Source: Trebonia sp963771985 | GTDB lineage: Bacteria > Actinomycetota > Actinomycetes > Streptosporangiales > Streptosporangiaceae | NCBI GenBank assembly: GCA_963771985.1 | Contig: CAVYVO010000013.1 | Coordinates: forward strand, 1-64,000 | DNA: 64,000 nt | Reading direction: 5' to 3' | Part shown: one piece after another, positions 8,752 to 17,565 of the stretch | Position numbering within the stretch: position 1 is the first letter of the stretch | Layout: the number at the start of each line of letters is the position of its first letter | Translations under genes and position numbers: made by a program | The notes under the pieces: generated by a model | Seen by the model: only the letters and a program-made list of their open reading frames with translations | What the model was told of the DNA's origin: nothing | The model's database searches: none

Positions 8752-8910
8752 TCGGAAGGCTGCCGCTGACCACCGGACGTCCGCCTCCGCGGGCCGATCG
8801 GTGCGGACGGAAAAAGTCCCATAGGGGAAGGATTCCGCGCAAACGGCCGGGATTGTCTCACAATGCGGACTCTGTCTCGCGATCCGAGAAGAAATCCCGC
8901 CGGCCGGCAG

Positions 8911-8959
8911 GCCGATTGCGCAATCGACCCGCTCTAGTGTGGTCGATTGCGCAATCGAC
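8911..8959. repeat. Paired 18-bp palindrome element, copy 2
   Basis: Units at 8911-8928 (GCCGATTGCGCAATCGAC) and 8942-8959 (GTCGATTGCGCAATCGAC, a perfect palindrome), with a 13-bp spacer CCGCTCTAGTGTG differing at one base from copy 1. It has the same orientation as copy 1. The two copies bracket the two-component pair at 7277-8751. Confidence 0.85.
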
Positions 8960-9327
8960 CCGCCGCAGGTCCGGGCCGGCGTAGTGCCCGAACCCTCCAA
9001 GAGCCGGGTCCGGTAAACGGCATTGCCTTATACGGCCCGCCATAGAAAAGTCTTCGTGATCATGGGCAGCGTTCTGTTGCCTTGCGATCGGCAACTAATT
9101 GCTATTTCGAGTCCGGCAAAATGGCCCGTGGTCCTGCTCCGCTGCGTTCGAAAACTCTCAAGAAACATCCACCCTGCTGGTACCGTATGGGAGCAGAGGC
9201 TGAGGGAAGTATGGAGAACGCCGCCGGAAAGCTTCCGCGCTCGAGGGAACGCTTCGGCGCGCCGATCGCGGCGTCCAGGAATTCGCTAAGCGGAGTGACG
9301 TCGGCAAACCTCGAATGTCAGTGCCCG

Positions 9328-9342
9328 CCAGTACCGTACTGG
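9328..9342. promoter_or_regulatory. Palindromic operator candidate
   Basis: CCAGTACCGTACTGG is a perfect 7+1+7 palindrome 38 bp upstream of the ATG at 9381. A related half-conserved sequence, CTGGTACCGTATGG, occurs near 9177. The pattern is compatible with binding of a dimeric regulator; no cognate regulator gene is adjacent. Confidence 0.4.
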
Positions 9343-9380
9343 TATTGGCTAACGCAATTACTTGATGCGAAGGGAACATC

Positions 9381-9704
9381 ATGACTGATGATCTTGAAGA
9401 ATGCGGGCACTGGCGGGACAGCGTCGAGACCAGGCTCGCTAGGCTGGAGGTCACTGTCGGGGAACAGGCACGATTGCGAGCGGCGATGGACGAAGATCTC
9501 AGCAAGCTGCACGTAGAGCGGAAACTGCTGCAATCCCTGCATGACACGCAGCAAGATCACACCGCGCGGCTGACGAGGCTGGAGACGGGACAGGAGAGGC
9601 TGGAGACGGGACAGGAAGAGTTGCAGGCGAAACTGGAACGAGTGCACCTCGGCGTAGAGGCGATCCGTGACATGCTCGACCGGGACCTCGCCGGCGACAA
9701 CTAG
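9381..9704 (+). CDS. Small coiled-coil protein, unknown function
   Basis: 107 aa, highly charged and Leu/Glu/Arg/Gln-rich, with the ATG at 9381 preceded by GAAGGGA. From about residue 15 to the end it reads as one continuous coiled coil; residues 65-90 contain a 7-residue repeat (RLETGQE twice, then a degenerate copy). There are no membrane segments and no catalytic motif. Similar short heptad-repeat proteins are common and uncharacterised in actinomycetes. It stands alone with its own upstream palindrome. Confidence 0.7.
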   Translation: MTDDLEECGHWRDSVETRLARLEVTVGEQARLRAAMDEDLSKLHVERKLLQSLHDTQQDHTARLTRLETGQERLETGQEELQAKLERVHLGVEAIRDMLDRDLAGDN

Positions 9705-9803
9705 CCGGCCAGCGCGAGACGCGAAAATTCAGGTGCTTCCTGCCGTCCGGCACCTTACCGTTTCCACCGAGAATCAGGCGGTAGCGACGGGAGGCGGCGG
9801 GCA

Positions 9804-11571
9804 GTGGAGCACCTGGCCAAGAAGCTGATCAACTGGGCGTCCATCCTGGAGCCGGGCACCAGGGAGCAAGCTCAGCGGACCGCCGCCATGCCCTTCATCT
9901 GGCCGCATCTCGCGCTGATGCCCGACGCCCACCAGGGAAAAGGTGCCACCGTCGGGTCGGTGATCCCCACGTTCGGCGCGATCATGCCCGCCGCGGTCGG
10001 GGTTGATATCGGATGCTTCCTGGGCGAGACGCGAGTACCGCTGCTCGACGGCCGCCAGCGAACGCTCAAGGACATGGCCGAGGCTGGCGGAACGTGGTGG
10101 CTCTACTCCGTCGACGCCAGCGGGCAGATCGTGCCAGGCCGGGCGGTTGCCCTGAAGACCCGCACAGATGCCGAGCTGATGAAGGTGACCGTTTCCGGCG
10201 GCGACGAGATCGTCTGCACGCCGGATCACCAGTTCATGCTGGTCGACGGCAGCTACCGGCAAGCCCGGGAACTCCGCTTCAACGACAGCTTGATGCCGCT
10301 GACCGGACCGGTGCCGCCCGAGTTCCAGAAGCTCCGCATGGCCGGCGTACGAAGGTCGAACGCAGACCCAGTGATGCGGACGCGGAGGGCCCCACTCGGG
10401 GCAGCGAACGAGGTCGCCGCCAATCCGGCCGCGCTGCGGTGGCACAAGAAGCGGGAGCACGGCTACAACCACAAGGTGATCGCGGTCGAGGCCTTGGCCG
10501 AGCGCGACGATGTTTACTGCCTGCAGGTCGAGGAGCATCACAACTTCGCCCTCGCGGCCGGCGTATTCGTGCACAACTGCGGCATGATCGCGGTCCGCAC
10601 CGGGCTGGTGCGCGACGACCTGGCCGGCAAGCCGCTGGCTCGGCTGCGCGAAGCCATCGAGAAGGCGGTGCCGCTGTCGGCGGGCCAGTACAACGAGACC
10701 GTGCACGACGGCGGTACCCAGGCCCGGATCGCGGAGCTGGAGAGCCGCGACGGCGCGGACAGCGCCCGGGAAGTAGCGCCCAACTGGCGGCTGCAGCTTG
10801 GCTCGCTGGGTTCGGGGAACCACTTCATCGAGGTCAGCCTCGACGAGGCCAACCGGGTTCTGGCTGTTCCTGCACTCCGGGTCGCGCGGGGTCGGCAATA
10901 AGCTGGCGACCAGGTACATCAAGGTCGCGCAGCAGTGGTGCGAGCGCGCCTGGATCCAGCTCCCCGACCCGGATCTGGCCTACCTGGTCGAGGGCACCGC
11001 GGAGTTCTGGGCGTACCTGCGGGACCTGCGCTGGGCCCAGCACTTCGCGCTGCTCAACCGCGAGGAGATGATGGCACGGGTCACGGCGTGCCTGGCCGGG
11101 TTCATGGGCCGCGACGTAGCGGCGGCGGAGACCATCCAATGCCACCACAACTACACCGAGCAGATGAGCGAGGACATGCTCCGGTCGTGGAAGTCCCCGC
11201 CGAAGGGCCGCTCCGGGCACGTGTGGCTGTCCCGCAAGGGAGCAATCGACGCCAGCCCGGGCAGGCCGGGACTCATCCCCGGCTCGATGGGCACGCGGTC
11301 GTACGTCGTGACTGGCAAGGGGAACAAGCTGTCGCTGAACTCCTCGCCGCACGGCGCTGGCCGCGAGTACAGCCGGTCAAAGGCGCGGAAGACGTTCACC
11401 CGTGAGCAGCTCGACGCGGCGATGGCGGGCATCGAGTGGCGGCACACGGACGCGTTCCTCGACGAGATCCCCGGAGCTTACAAGGATATCGATCAGGTCA
11501 TGGCTGACGCGGCCGACCTGGTCGAGATCCGGCATACACTCCGGCAGATCGTCAACGTCAAGGGCGAGTGA
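9804..11571 (+). CDS. rtcB: RtcB RNA ligase containing a mini-intein, apparent 1-bp frameshift
   Basis: RNA-splicing ligase that joins 2',3'-cyclic phosphate or 3'-phosphate ends to 5'-OH RNA using Mn and GTP. Conserved motifs are DAHQGKG, VGVDIGC/CGM (metal-binding Cys), GSLGSGNHFIEV, HSGSRGVGN, CHHNYTEQ and PGSMGTRSYVV. A GTG start at 9804 follows a GGGAGG-rich region. The coding sequence is interrupted twice: by an in-frame intein after DIG (10014-10577) and by an apparent extra T at 10858-10859 that moves the C-terminal 230 residues into a second frame. Without the intein and with the frame restored the protein has about the usual length of 400 aa. It is convergent with gabT, the stops lying 4 bp apart. 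No RtcA or archease gene is nearby. Confidence 0.93.
10014..10577 (+). other. RtcB mini-intein (188 aa)
   Basis: Residues 71-258 of the precursor. It begins with Cys71 (CFLGETRVPLLDG, splicing block A), has block B GGDEIVCTPDHQFML with the TxxH motif, block F DVYCLQVEEHHNFAL and ends VFVHN with the C-extein Cys259 as the +1 nucleophile. At 188 residues it has no room for a LAGLIDADG or HNH homing endonuclease, so it is a mini-intein. The insertion site is the metal-binding Cys of RtcB, so ligase activity should require splicing; that site is known to host inteins in other RtcB proteins. Confidence 0.92.
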
Positions 11572-11575
11572 CCCC

Positions 11576-12928
11576 TCAGAGGGCGGCGAAGGCATCCTCC
11601 AGGATGTCCAGGCCCTCCTCGAGCAGGTCTTCGCCGATCACCAGCGGCGGCAGGAACCGCAGCACGTTGCCGAACGTCCCGCAGGTGAGCACCACCAGCC
11701 CGTTCCTGTGGCACGCGCTGGCGACCGCGGCGGTGGCCGCCGGGTCAGGCTCCAGCGTGCCCGGACGAGTCAGCTCGACAGCGACCATCGCGCCGCGCCC
11801 GCGCACGTCCGCGATCACCGGGTACGCCGAAGCCAGCTTGCGCAGCCGGGGCAGCATGATGTCCCCGATCCGGCGGGCGCGGCCCGCCAGGTCTTCGGCC
11901 TCCATCGTCTCGATCGCGCCCAGCGCGGCCGCGCACGCGACCGGGTTGCCACCGTAGGTGCCGCCGAGCCCGCCAGGGTGCACGGAGTCCATGATCGAGG
12001 CGCGCCCGGTCACGCCGGCGAGCGGCAGGCCGCCGGCGATGCCCTTGGCGGTGGTGACCAGGTCCGGCACCACCTCCTCGTGCTCACAGGCGAACCAGTC
12101 GCCGGTCCGGCAGAACCCGGATTGGATCTCGTCGGCGATGAACACGATCCCGTGCGAAGCGCAGAACTCCGCGAGCCCGGACAAGAACCCCTCGGGCGGG
12201 ACGATGAACCCGCCCTCGCCCTGGATCGGCTCGATGATGACCGCCGCCACGTTGGACTCGCCCACCTGCGTGTGGATCAGGCTCTTGATCACGTCCAGCG
12301 CCTCGGCGCGGCAGGCGTCCGGGCCGTCCGGCCAGCGCAGCGGGTAGGCCATCGGCATCCGGTAGATCTCGCCGGCGAACGGGCCGAACCCCTGCTTGTA
12401 CGGCATGTTCTTGGCGGTCAGCGCCATCGTCAGGTTGGTCCGGCCGTGGTAGGCGTGGTCGAACGCGATGACCGCGGACCGGCCGGTGAAGTGCCTGGCG
12501 ATCTTCACCGCGTTCTCCACCGCCTCGGCGCCGGAGTTGAACAGCGCCGACCGCTTCTCGTGCGAGCCGGGCGTCAACCGGGCAAGCGACTCGCAGACCG
12601 CCACGTACCCCTCGTACGGGGTCACCATGAAACAGGTATGGGTGAACTGCGCGACCTGGGCGGCGACCCGCGACGACACGGCAGGCGCCGCGTTGCCGAC
12701 CGAGGCGACCGCGATGCCTGAGCCGAAGTCGATCAGCGAGTTACCGTCCGCGTCGAGCAGCACGCCGCCGCCGGCCGCGGTGACGAACACCGGCAGGGTG
12801 GTCGAGACGCCGCGCGCGACGGTGCCGGCCCGCCGGGCGAACAGTTCGCGCGAGACCGGGCCGGGTATCTCGGTGACGAGGTTGCGGTGCTGCGGCAGCC
12901 CAGGGCCGCCGACGGGTAGTGCGGTCAT
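11576..12928 (-). CDS. gabT: 4-aminobutyrate aminotransferase
   Basis: PLP-dependent class-III aminotransferase of 450 aa moving the amino group of GABA to 2-oxoglutarate, giving succinate semialdehyde. Conserved features are NSGAEAVENAVKIAR (131-145), the His161-Gly pair in the cofactor site, IIEPIQGEGG, Asp266 in FIADEIQSGF and the Schiff-base Lys295 in TTAKGIAGG. Length and motifs are those of actinobacterial GabT. It is divergent from the pca operon, with a 121-bp shared promoter region, and no gabD lies in the window. The substrate is inferred from the family; other omega-amino acids cannot be excluded. Confidence 0.9.
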   Translation of the reverse strand: MTALPVGGPGLPQHRNLVTEIPGPVSRELFARRAGTVARGVSTTLPVFVTAAGGGVLLDADGNSLIDFGSGIAVASVGNAAPAVSSRVAAQVAQFTHTCFMVTPYEGYVAVCESLARLTPGSHEKRSALFNSGAEAVENAVKIARHFTGRSAVIAFDHAYHGRTNLTMALTAKNMPYKQGFGPFAGEIYRMPMAYPLRWPDGPDACRAEALDVIKSLIHTQVGESNVAAVIIEPIQGEGGFIVPPEGFLSGLAEFCASHGIVFIADEIQSGFCRTGDWFACEHEEVVPDLVTTAKGIAGGLPLAGVTGRASIMDSVHPGGLGGTYGGNPVACAAALGAIETMEAEDLAGRARRIGDIMLPRLRKLASAYPVIADVRGRGAMVAVELTRPGTLEPDPAATAAVASACHRNGLVVLTCGTFGNVLRFLPPLVIGEDLLEEGLDILEDAFAAL

Positions 12929-12977
12929 GATTCGGACGATAACACCCGCAGGTCAAGCGGTATAGCGGGACATGATG

Positions 12978-13008
12978 CCACCAATGCGACGCTGGGCGTC
13001 TATGGTGG
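12978..13008. promoter_or_regulatory. Inverted repeat in the gabT-pcaB divergent promoter region
   Basis: CCACCA (12978-12983) pairs with TGGTGG (13003-13008) and, inside it, GACGC (12988-12992) with GCGTC (12996-13000). It lies about 40-70 bp before the pcaB start and could be an operator for either direction. Confidence 0.35.
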
Positions 13009-13049
13009 TGAGCCCGGTGGCTACTGAGAAAGGGACCGAGACGACGGAC

Positions 13050-14510
13050 ATGCCTGATTACCATGGCGGCGCGCTCGCCGGCCAGCACGGGGCCCAGCGG
13101 GGGGCACTGTTCGGTGGCGTGTTCGCGCGCGGCGGCACCGACATCTCGGATACCGCGTGGCTGCAGGCCATGCTGGACGCCGAGGCAGGCCTGGCGCGGG
13201 CACTCGAGCGTGCCGGGCTCGCGCCAGCGGGGGCCGGCGAATCCGTCACCGCCGCGGCCAGGGCCGAGAACTTCGACGTCGCCGAGCTCGGCGAGCTCGC
13301 GGCGCGGACCGGGAATCCGGTCCCGGGGCTGGCCAGGGCGCTGACCCGGCGGGTCGACGGCCCGGCCGCCGGGGCCGTGCACCGGGGCGCGACCAGCCAG
13401 GACATCCTGGACACGGCGGCGATGCTGCTCGCCCGCCGGGCCATCGACGCCACGAAAGCGGACCTGGAGCAGGCCGCCGACGCCGCGGCGGCCCTCGCCG
13501 AGGGACACCGCGGCAGCCTCATGATCGGCCGGACATTGCTGCAGCAGGCGGTGCCCGTGACGTTCGGCGTGGTGGCCGCGGGCTGGCTGGCCGGGCTTGA
13601 CGGCGCGCTCGACGGGCTCACCCAGGTCAGGAACACCCGGCTCGCGGTGCAGTTCGGCGGCGCGGCCGGGACGCTCGCCTCGCTGAACGATCGCGGCACC
13701 CAGGTCAAGGCGCTGCTCGCCGCCGAGCTCGGGCTGCCGGACCCGCCGCTGCCCTGGCACACCGAGCGGCTGCGCGTCATCGACGTCGCTACCGCGATGG
13801 CCCGGGTCACCGCGGCGCTGAGCAAGGTCGCGCGGGACGTCACGCTGCTCGCGCAAACGGAAGTGGCGGAAGTGGCGGAAGGTGCTGGCGGCCCAGAAGA
13901 GTCTGGCGGGGGCAGCGGGACTGACGGGCGAGGCGCCCCGCGGCGCGGTGGCTCCTCGGCCATGCCGAACAAGAACAACCCGGTCGCCGCCGTCGCCATC
14001 CTCGGCTGCGCCAGGCAGGTGCCGGGCCTGCTCGCCACGCTCGTCGCCAGCGCCGAGCAGGAACACCAGCGCGCGGCCGGCGCCTGGCACGCCGAGTGGC
14101 AGCCGTTCGGCGACATCCTGCGGCTGGCCGGCTCCGCCGCCGCCTGGGGAAATGACCTGCTTACCCATCTTCACGCCGACAGCGCGAAGATGGCCGCCAA
14201 CCTCACGGCGGCCGGCGGGCTGCCGATGGCCGAGCGGGTCACGGCCCTGCTGCGCGGCGTGCTCGGCGGCCCGCAGGCGCACGATCTCGTGGCGACCGCC
14301 GCCGCCCGGTCGACAAGCTCCGGCCTGCCGCTGAGCGATGTGCTGCTCGCGGCGCCCGAGCTCGAAGAGCGGCTCAAGGAGGCCGGGATCACCGCCGACC
14401 AGATCGAGGCGGCCCTGGACCCGGCCGGCTACCTGGGCTCGTCTGGTGACTTCATCACCGCGGCCCTGGAAGCACACGAGCGGACTAGGCGTGGCGGACA
14501 GCGTGGATGA
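13050..14510 (+). CDS. pcaB: 3-carboxy-cis,cis-muconate cycloisomerase
   Basis: Fumarase/aspartase-superfamily enzyme of the protocatechuate branch, converting 3-carboxy-cis,cis-muconate to 4-carboxymuconolactone. About 486 aa from an ATG at 13050 (MPDYHGGALA). Family motifs are GATSQDILDTA (His/Thr region) and the signature loop GGSSAMPNKNNPVA, where most members read MPHKRNP. Just before this loop there is a Gly/Glu-rich insertion of about 20 residues. It heads the pca cluster and is followed by a short pcaC-like remnant and pcaI. An earlier in-frame start at 12972 is less likely, as it would add 26 atypical residues. Confidence 0.9.
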   Translation: MPDYHGGALAGQHGAQRGALFGGVFARGGTDISDTAWLQAMLDAEAGLARALERAGLAPAGAGESVTAAARAENFDVAELGELAARTGNPVPGLARALTRRVDGPAAGAVHRGATSQDILDTAAMLLARRAIDATKADLEQAADAAAALAEGHRGSLMIGRTLLQQAVPVTFGVVAAGWLAGLDGALDGLTQVRNTRLAVQFGGAAGTLASLNDRGTQVKALLAAELGLPDPPLPWHTERLRVIDVATAMARVTAALSKVARDVTLLAQTEVAEVAEGAGGPEESGGGSGTDGRGAPRRGGSSAMPNKNNPVAAVAILGCARQVPGLLATLVASAEQEHQRAAGAWHAEWQPFGDILRLAGSAAAWGNDLLTHLHADSAKMAANLTAAGGLPMAERVTALLRGVLGGPQAHDLVATAAARSTSSGLPLSDVLLAAPELEERLKEAGITADQIEAALDPAGYLGSSGDFITAALEAHERTRRGGQRG

Positions 14511-14577
14511 CGAGGAGCGCGCCGCGCAAGGCATGCGGGAGTACCGGCGGGAGTACCGGCGGGAAGAGCGGCGGTAG
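14491..14577 (+). pseudogene. Short remnant resembling the N-terminus of PcaC
   Basis: A GTG at 14491 overlapping the pcaB end opens a 28-codon frame whose first half (VDDEERAAQGM) looks like the start of 4-carboxymuconolactone decarboxylase, which normally continues into the VRREVLGD region. Here it runs instead into a tandem duplication of GGGAGTACCGGC (about 14538-14566) and stops. If this reading is right, the decarboxylase gene was lost by deletion from between pcaB and pcaI. The similarity covers few residues, so the call is tentative. Confidence 0.4.
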
Positions 14578-14693
14578 GCCGGACGACGCGAAGCAACGGT
14601 CCGTTCCGTATCAAGATTGTCCGCTCTGCGAACAGATGTGCTCTGAGCGGTACGGCGGATGTATCGTTTGGTAACCGAATAGACGGGAGCGAT
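14578..14693 (+). promoter_or_regulatory. Upstream region of pcaI with inverted repeat
   Basis: The inverted repeat CCGCTC (14621-14626) and GAGCGG (14645-14650) spans TGCGAACAGATGTGCTCT. A GACGGGAG ribosome-binding site lies 9-10 bp before the ATG at 14694. This suggests a second promoter for pcaIJHG, possibly under an IclR- or MarR-type regulator that is not in the window. Confidence 0.35.
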
Positions 14694-15510
14694 ATGGCGG
14701 AGATCGTCTCGCTCGCGGACGCTGTTCGAGCGCGCCGTCCGCGACGGTGACACGGTCGCGATGGAGGGGTTCACCCACCTGATTCCGTTCGCGGCGGGCC
14801 ATGAGGTGATCCGGCAGGGGCGGCGCGACCTCACGCTGATCCGGATGACGCCGGACCTGATCTACGACCAGCTGATCGGCGCGGGCTGCGCGCGCAAGCT
14901 CATCTTCTCCTGGGGCGGCAACCCCGGGGTCGGCTCGCTGCACCGCTTCCGGGACGCGGTCGAGCACGGCTGGCCGCGGCCGCTGGAGATCGAGGAGCAC
15001 AGCCACGCCGGGATGGCCAACCGGTACGTGGCCGGGGCGGCGGGGCTGCCGTTCGCGGTGCTGCGCGGGTACAACGGGACCGGGCTGGCGGAGAAGACCG
15101 CGTCGATCGCTCCGATCGCCTGCCCGTTCACGGGCGAGCAGCTCACCGCCGTGTCCGCGGTCAACCCCGACGTGGCGATCATTCACGCGCAGCGGGCGGA
15201 CCGGGCCGGCAACGTGCAGTTCTGGGGCATCACCGGAGTGCAGAAGGAGGCGGTGCTCGCCGCGAAGCGCTCCGTCGTCACGGTCGAGGAGATCGTGGCT
15301 GACCTCGGCCCGGTCAGCAGGCCCAACGTCGTCGTCCTCCCCTCGTGGACCGTGAGCTACGTGGCCCACGTGCCGAACGGCGCCCACCCGTCCTACGCGC
15401 TCGACTACACCGTCAGGGACAACGACTACTACGTCGCCTGGGACAAGATCGCGCGGGATCGCGAGACGTTCGGCGCCTGGCTGGCGGAGCACATGGGGAC
15501 CGCGCGATGA
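14694..15510 (+). CDS. pcaI: 3-oxoadipate CoA-transferase, subunit A, apparent 1-bp frameshift
   Basis: Alpha subunit of the succinyl-CoA:3-oxoadipate CoA-transferase. The long open frame starts at 14761 with MEGFTHLIPFAAGHEV, which is normally preceded by about 20 residues. Those residues (MAEIVSLADA, then FERAVRDGDTVA) are present upstream of it from an ATG at 14694 with a good ribosome-binding site, but one extra base at about 14723-14724 separates the two parts. Family motifs include GGNPGVGSLHRFRDAV and the AQRADRAGNVQFWG region. It overlaps pcaJ by ATGA. The intact sequence on both sides suggests that the break is an artefact or very recent. Confidence 0.88.
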
Positions 15511-16256
15511 GCGAGTACACCTCCGACGAGATGATGACCGTCGCCGCCGCCCGCGCCCTGTCCGACGGCATGACCTGCTTCGTCGGCATCGGGCTCCCGA
15601 GCGCCGCCGCCAACCTGGCCCGGGCCGCGCACGCACCGGACCTCGTGCTCATCTACGAGTCGGGCACGATCGGCGCCAAGCCCGGCCGCCTGCCGCTGTC
15701 CATCGGCGACGGCATCCTCGCCGAAACGGCCGACGCGGTGATCTCCGTGCCGGAGATCTTCAACTACTGGCTGCAGCCAGGGCGGATCGACGTCGGCTTC
15801 CTCGGCGCCGCGCAGATCGACAAGTACGGGAACATCAACACGACGATCGTCGGCGGGGACTACGCCAGCCCCAAGGTGCGGCTGCCCGGCGCCGGCGGCG
15901 CGCCGGAGATCGCGGCCTCGTGCGAGGAAGTCATCGTCATCGTCCGGCAGAGCCGCCGGACGTTCGTCGAGAAGGTCGACTTCATCACCTCGGTGGGCTA
16001 CGGCGACGGCCCGGGGACGCGGGAGCGCCTCGGCCTGCGCGGCAAGGGCCCGCGGCAGATCATCACCGACCTCGGCGTGCTCACCCCCGACCCGCGGACG
16101 CGGGAGTTCACCGTGACGGCGATCTTCCCCGGCGTGACCGAGGCGACGATCAGGGAACGGACCGGCTGGGACGTGGCGATCGCCGCGCCGCCTGAACTCG
16201 AGATCGTGACCCCGCCGACAGCAGCGGAGCTGACGGCCTTGCGCAGGCTCTGGTGA
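15507..16256 (+). CDS. pcaJ: 3-oxoadipate CoA-transferase, subunit B
   Basis: Beta subunit of the same transferase, 249 aa, starting in an ATGA overlap with pcaI. It carries the catalytic-subunit pattern with the Glu-containing VLIYESGTIGAKP segment, followed by GFLGAAQIDKYGNINTTIVG. It overlaps pcaH by 4 bp (GTGA). Together with PcaI it activates 3-oxoadipate to the CoA ester, which a thiolase (PcaF, not in this window) would cleave to succinyl-CoA and acetyl-CoA. Confidence 0.92.
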   Translation: MSEYTSDEMMTVAAARALSDGMTCFVGIGLPSAAANLARAAHAPDLVLIYESGTIGAKPGRLPLSIGDGILAETADAVISVPEIFNYWLQPGRIDVGFLGAAQIDKYGNINTTIVGGDYASPKVRLPGAGGAPEIAASCEEVIVIVRQSRRTFVEKVDFITSVGYGDGPGTRERLGLRGKGPRQIITDLGVLTPDPRTREFTVTAIFPGVTEATIRERTGWDVAIAAPPELEIVTPPTAAELTALRRLW

Positions 16257-16975
16257 CCGGCGAGCTCGCCTTGCCGGACTACACACACCCGCGGCCGGGC
16301 AACCACCCGCCGCTGGACTTCCCGGGGTACAAGGCGACCGCCCTGCGGCATCCGACGAAGCCGCTCGTGCTCCTGCCGCACCGGCTCACCGAGGTGACCG
16401 GCCCGCTGCTCGGCGAGGAGCTGATCACCATGCAGGACGCGGACCTCACCGCCCAGCACGCGGGGGAGCCGCTGGGGCAGCGGATCATCGTCTTCGGCCG
16501 GGTGCTGGACTCCGGCGGCCGCCCGGTGCCGGACACGCTCATCGAGATCTGGCAGACCAACGCGGCCGGCCGGTACCGGCACAAGCGCGACCACCACCCC
16601 GCCCCGCTCGACCCGAACTTCGACGGCGTGGGGCGGGCGATCACCGACTCCGGCGGCCAGTACCGCTTCATCACCATCCGGCCAGGCTCCTACCCGTGGG
16701 GCAACCACTACAACGCCTGGCGGCCCGCGCACATCCACTTCTCGCTGTTCGGCCGGGCGTTCACGCAGCGGCTTGTCACCCAGATGTACTTCCCCGGCGA
16801 CCCGCTGCTCCCGCTGGACCCGGTCTACAACTCGGTTCCCGACGAGAAGGCGCGCCTGCGGATGATCGCCGAGTTCTCCATCGAGGACACCCAGCCGGAG
16901 TGGGCGCTCGCCTACCGGTTCGACATCGTGCTCCGCGGCCGCGACGCCAGCGTTTTCGAGGAGGCCCGCGCGTGA
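16253..16975 (+). CDS. pcaH: Protocatechuate 3,4-dioxygenase, beta subunit
   Basis: Non-haem Fe(III) intradiol dioxygenase subunit, 240 aa, GTG start in a GTGA overlap with pcaJ. It has the intradiol signature GRVLDSGGRPVPDTLIEIWQ and the iron ligands expected for the catalytic subunit: Tyr residues in NAAGRYRHKRD and NHYNAWRPAHIHFS, and the two His of the latter. It ring-opens protocatechuate to 3-carboxy-cis,cis-muconate. It forms the mixed oligomer with PcaG, encoded immediately downstream. Confidence 0.95.
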   Translation: MTGELALPDYTHPRPGNHPPLDFPGYKATALRHPTKPLVLLPHRLTEVTGPLLGEELITMQDADLTAQHAGEPLGQRIIVFGRVLDSGGRPVPDTLIEIWQTNAAGRYRHKRDHHPAPLDPNFDGVGRAITDSGGQYRFITIRPGSYPWGNHYNAWRPAHIHFSLFGRAFTQRLVTQMYFPGDPLLPLDPVYNSVPDEKARLRMIAEFSIEDTQPEWALAYRFDIVLRGRDASVFEEARA

Positions 16976-17541
16976 GCGAGCTCGTCACCCCCTCGCAGAC
17001 CGTCGGACCGTACTTCACGATGCGGCTGCCGTGGCCGCAGGGCCCGTTCGTGGTGCCGGAGGACACACCGGGCGCGATCACGATCATCGGGCGCCTGTTC
17101 GACGGCGCGGGCGACGTGATCCCCGACGGGCTGATCGAGACCTGGCAGGCCGGCCCGGACGGCCGGTTCGCGCACCCGGACGACCCGCGCGGCCCGGTGC
17201 CGGCCGGGTACAAAGCGTTCCGCGGCTTCGGCCGTTGCGGGACGTCCCTCGACGGCTCGTTCAGGATCGTGACGCTGAAGCCGGGCGCCCTGCCTTCCGG
17301 GGACGGGCGCACCGAGGCGCCGCACATCGACGTCTCCGTCTTCGCCCGCGGCATGCTGGACCGCAGCGTGACCCGGATCTACTTCCCCGACGAGGCTGCC
17401 TTGAACGAGGCTGACCCGGTGCTGTCGGCGGTGCCCGCGGACCGCCGTGACACCCTGATCGCGGTGCCGCTCGCGGACGGCCTCCTGGAGTTCGACATCC
17501 ACATGCAGGGACATCGGGAAACGGTGTTTTTCGAGCTGTAG
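16972..17541 (+). CDS. pcaG: Protocatechuate 3,4-dioxygenase, alpha subunit
   Basis: 189 aa from a GTG at 16972 overlapping the pcaH stop. It begins with the family hallmark TPSQTVGPYF and keeps the intradiol core (GDVIPDGLIETWQAGPDG) but has fewer of the iron ligands than PcaH, as expected for the alpha chain. It ends the pca operon here. No pcaD, pcaF or pca regulator follows; instead a truncated PstS-like fragment starts within 25 bp. Confidence 0.94.
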   Translation: MSELVTPSQTVGPYFTMRLPWPQGPFVVPEDTPGAITIIGRLFDGAGDVIPDGLIETWQAGPDGRFAHPDDPRGPVPAGYKAFRGFGRCGTSLDGSFRIVTLKPGALPSGDGRTEAPHIDVSVFARGMLDRSVTRIYFPDEAALNEADPVLSAVPADRRDTLIAVPLADGLLEFDIHMQGHRETVFFEL

Positions 17542-17565
17542 TGTGCGAGAAGCCGGGCCCGGTGA

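Larger units (their letters stand above)
8752..9380. other. 629-bp intergenic region
   Basis: No convincing gene is present. It carries the second copy of the paired palindrome (8911-8959), a short imperfect direct repeat of the form TGTCTCRCRATSCG (8854-8867 and 8873-8886), and a 15-bp palindrome (9328-9342) just ahead of the next gene. Confidence 0.65.

Noticed and set aside
6932..8959. Interpreting the palindromes as a CRISPR array
   Set aside because: Only two units per site with identical 13-bp spacers; no repeat-spacer diversity and no cas genes.
9082..9384. 100-aa plus-strand frame ahead of the coiled-coil gene
   Set aside because: No ribosome-binding site, no protein-like pattern, and it overlaps the palindrome region.
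12741..14834. Large minus-strand frame opposite pcaB
   Set aside because: Antisense to a strongly conserved enzyme; low-complexity Arg/Gly-rich product.
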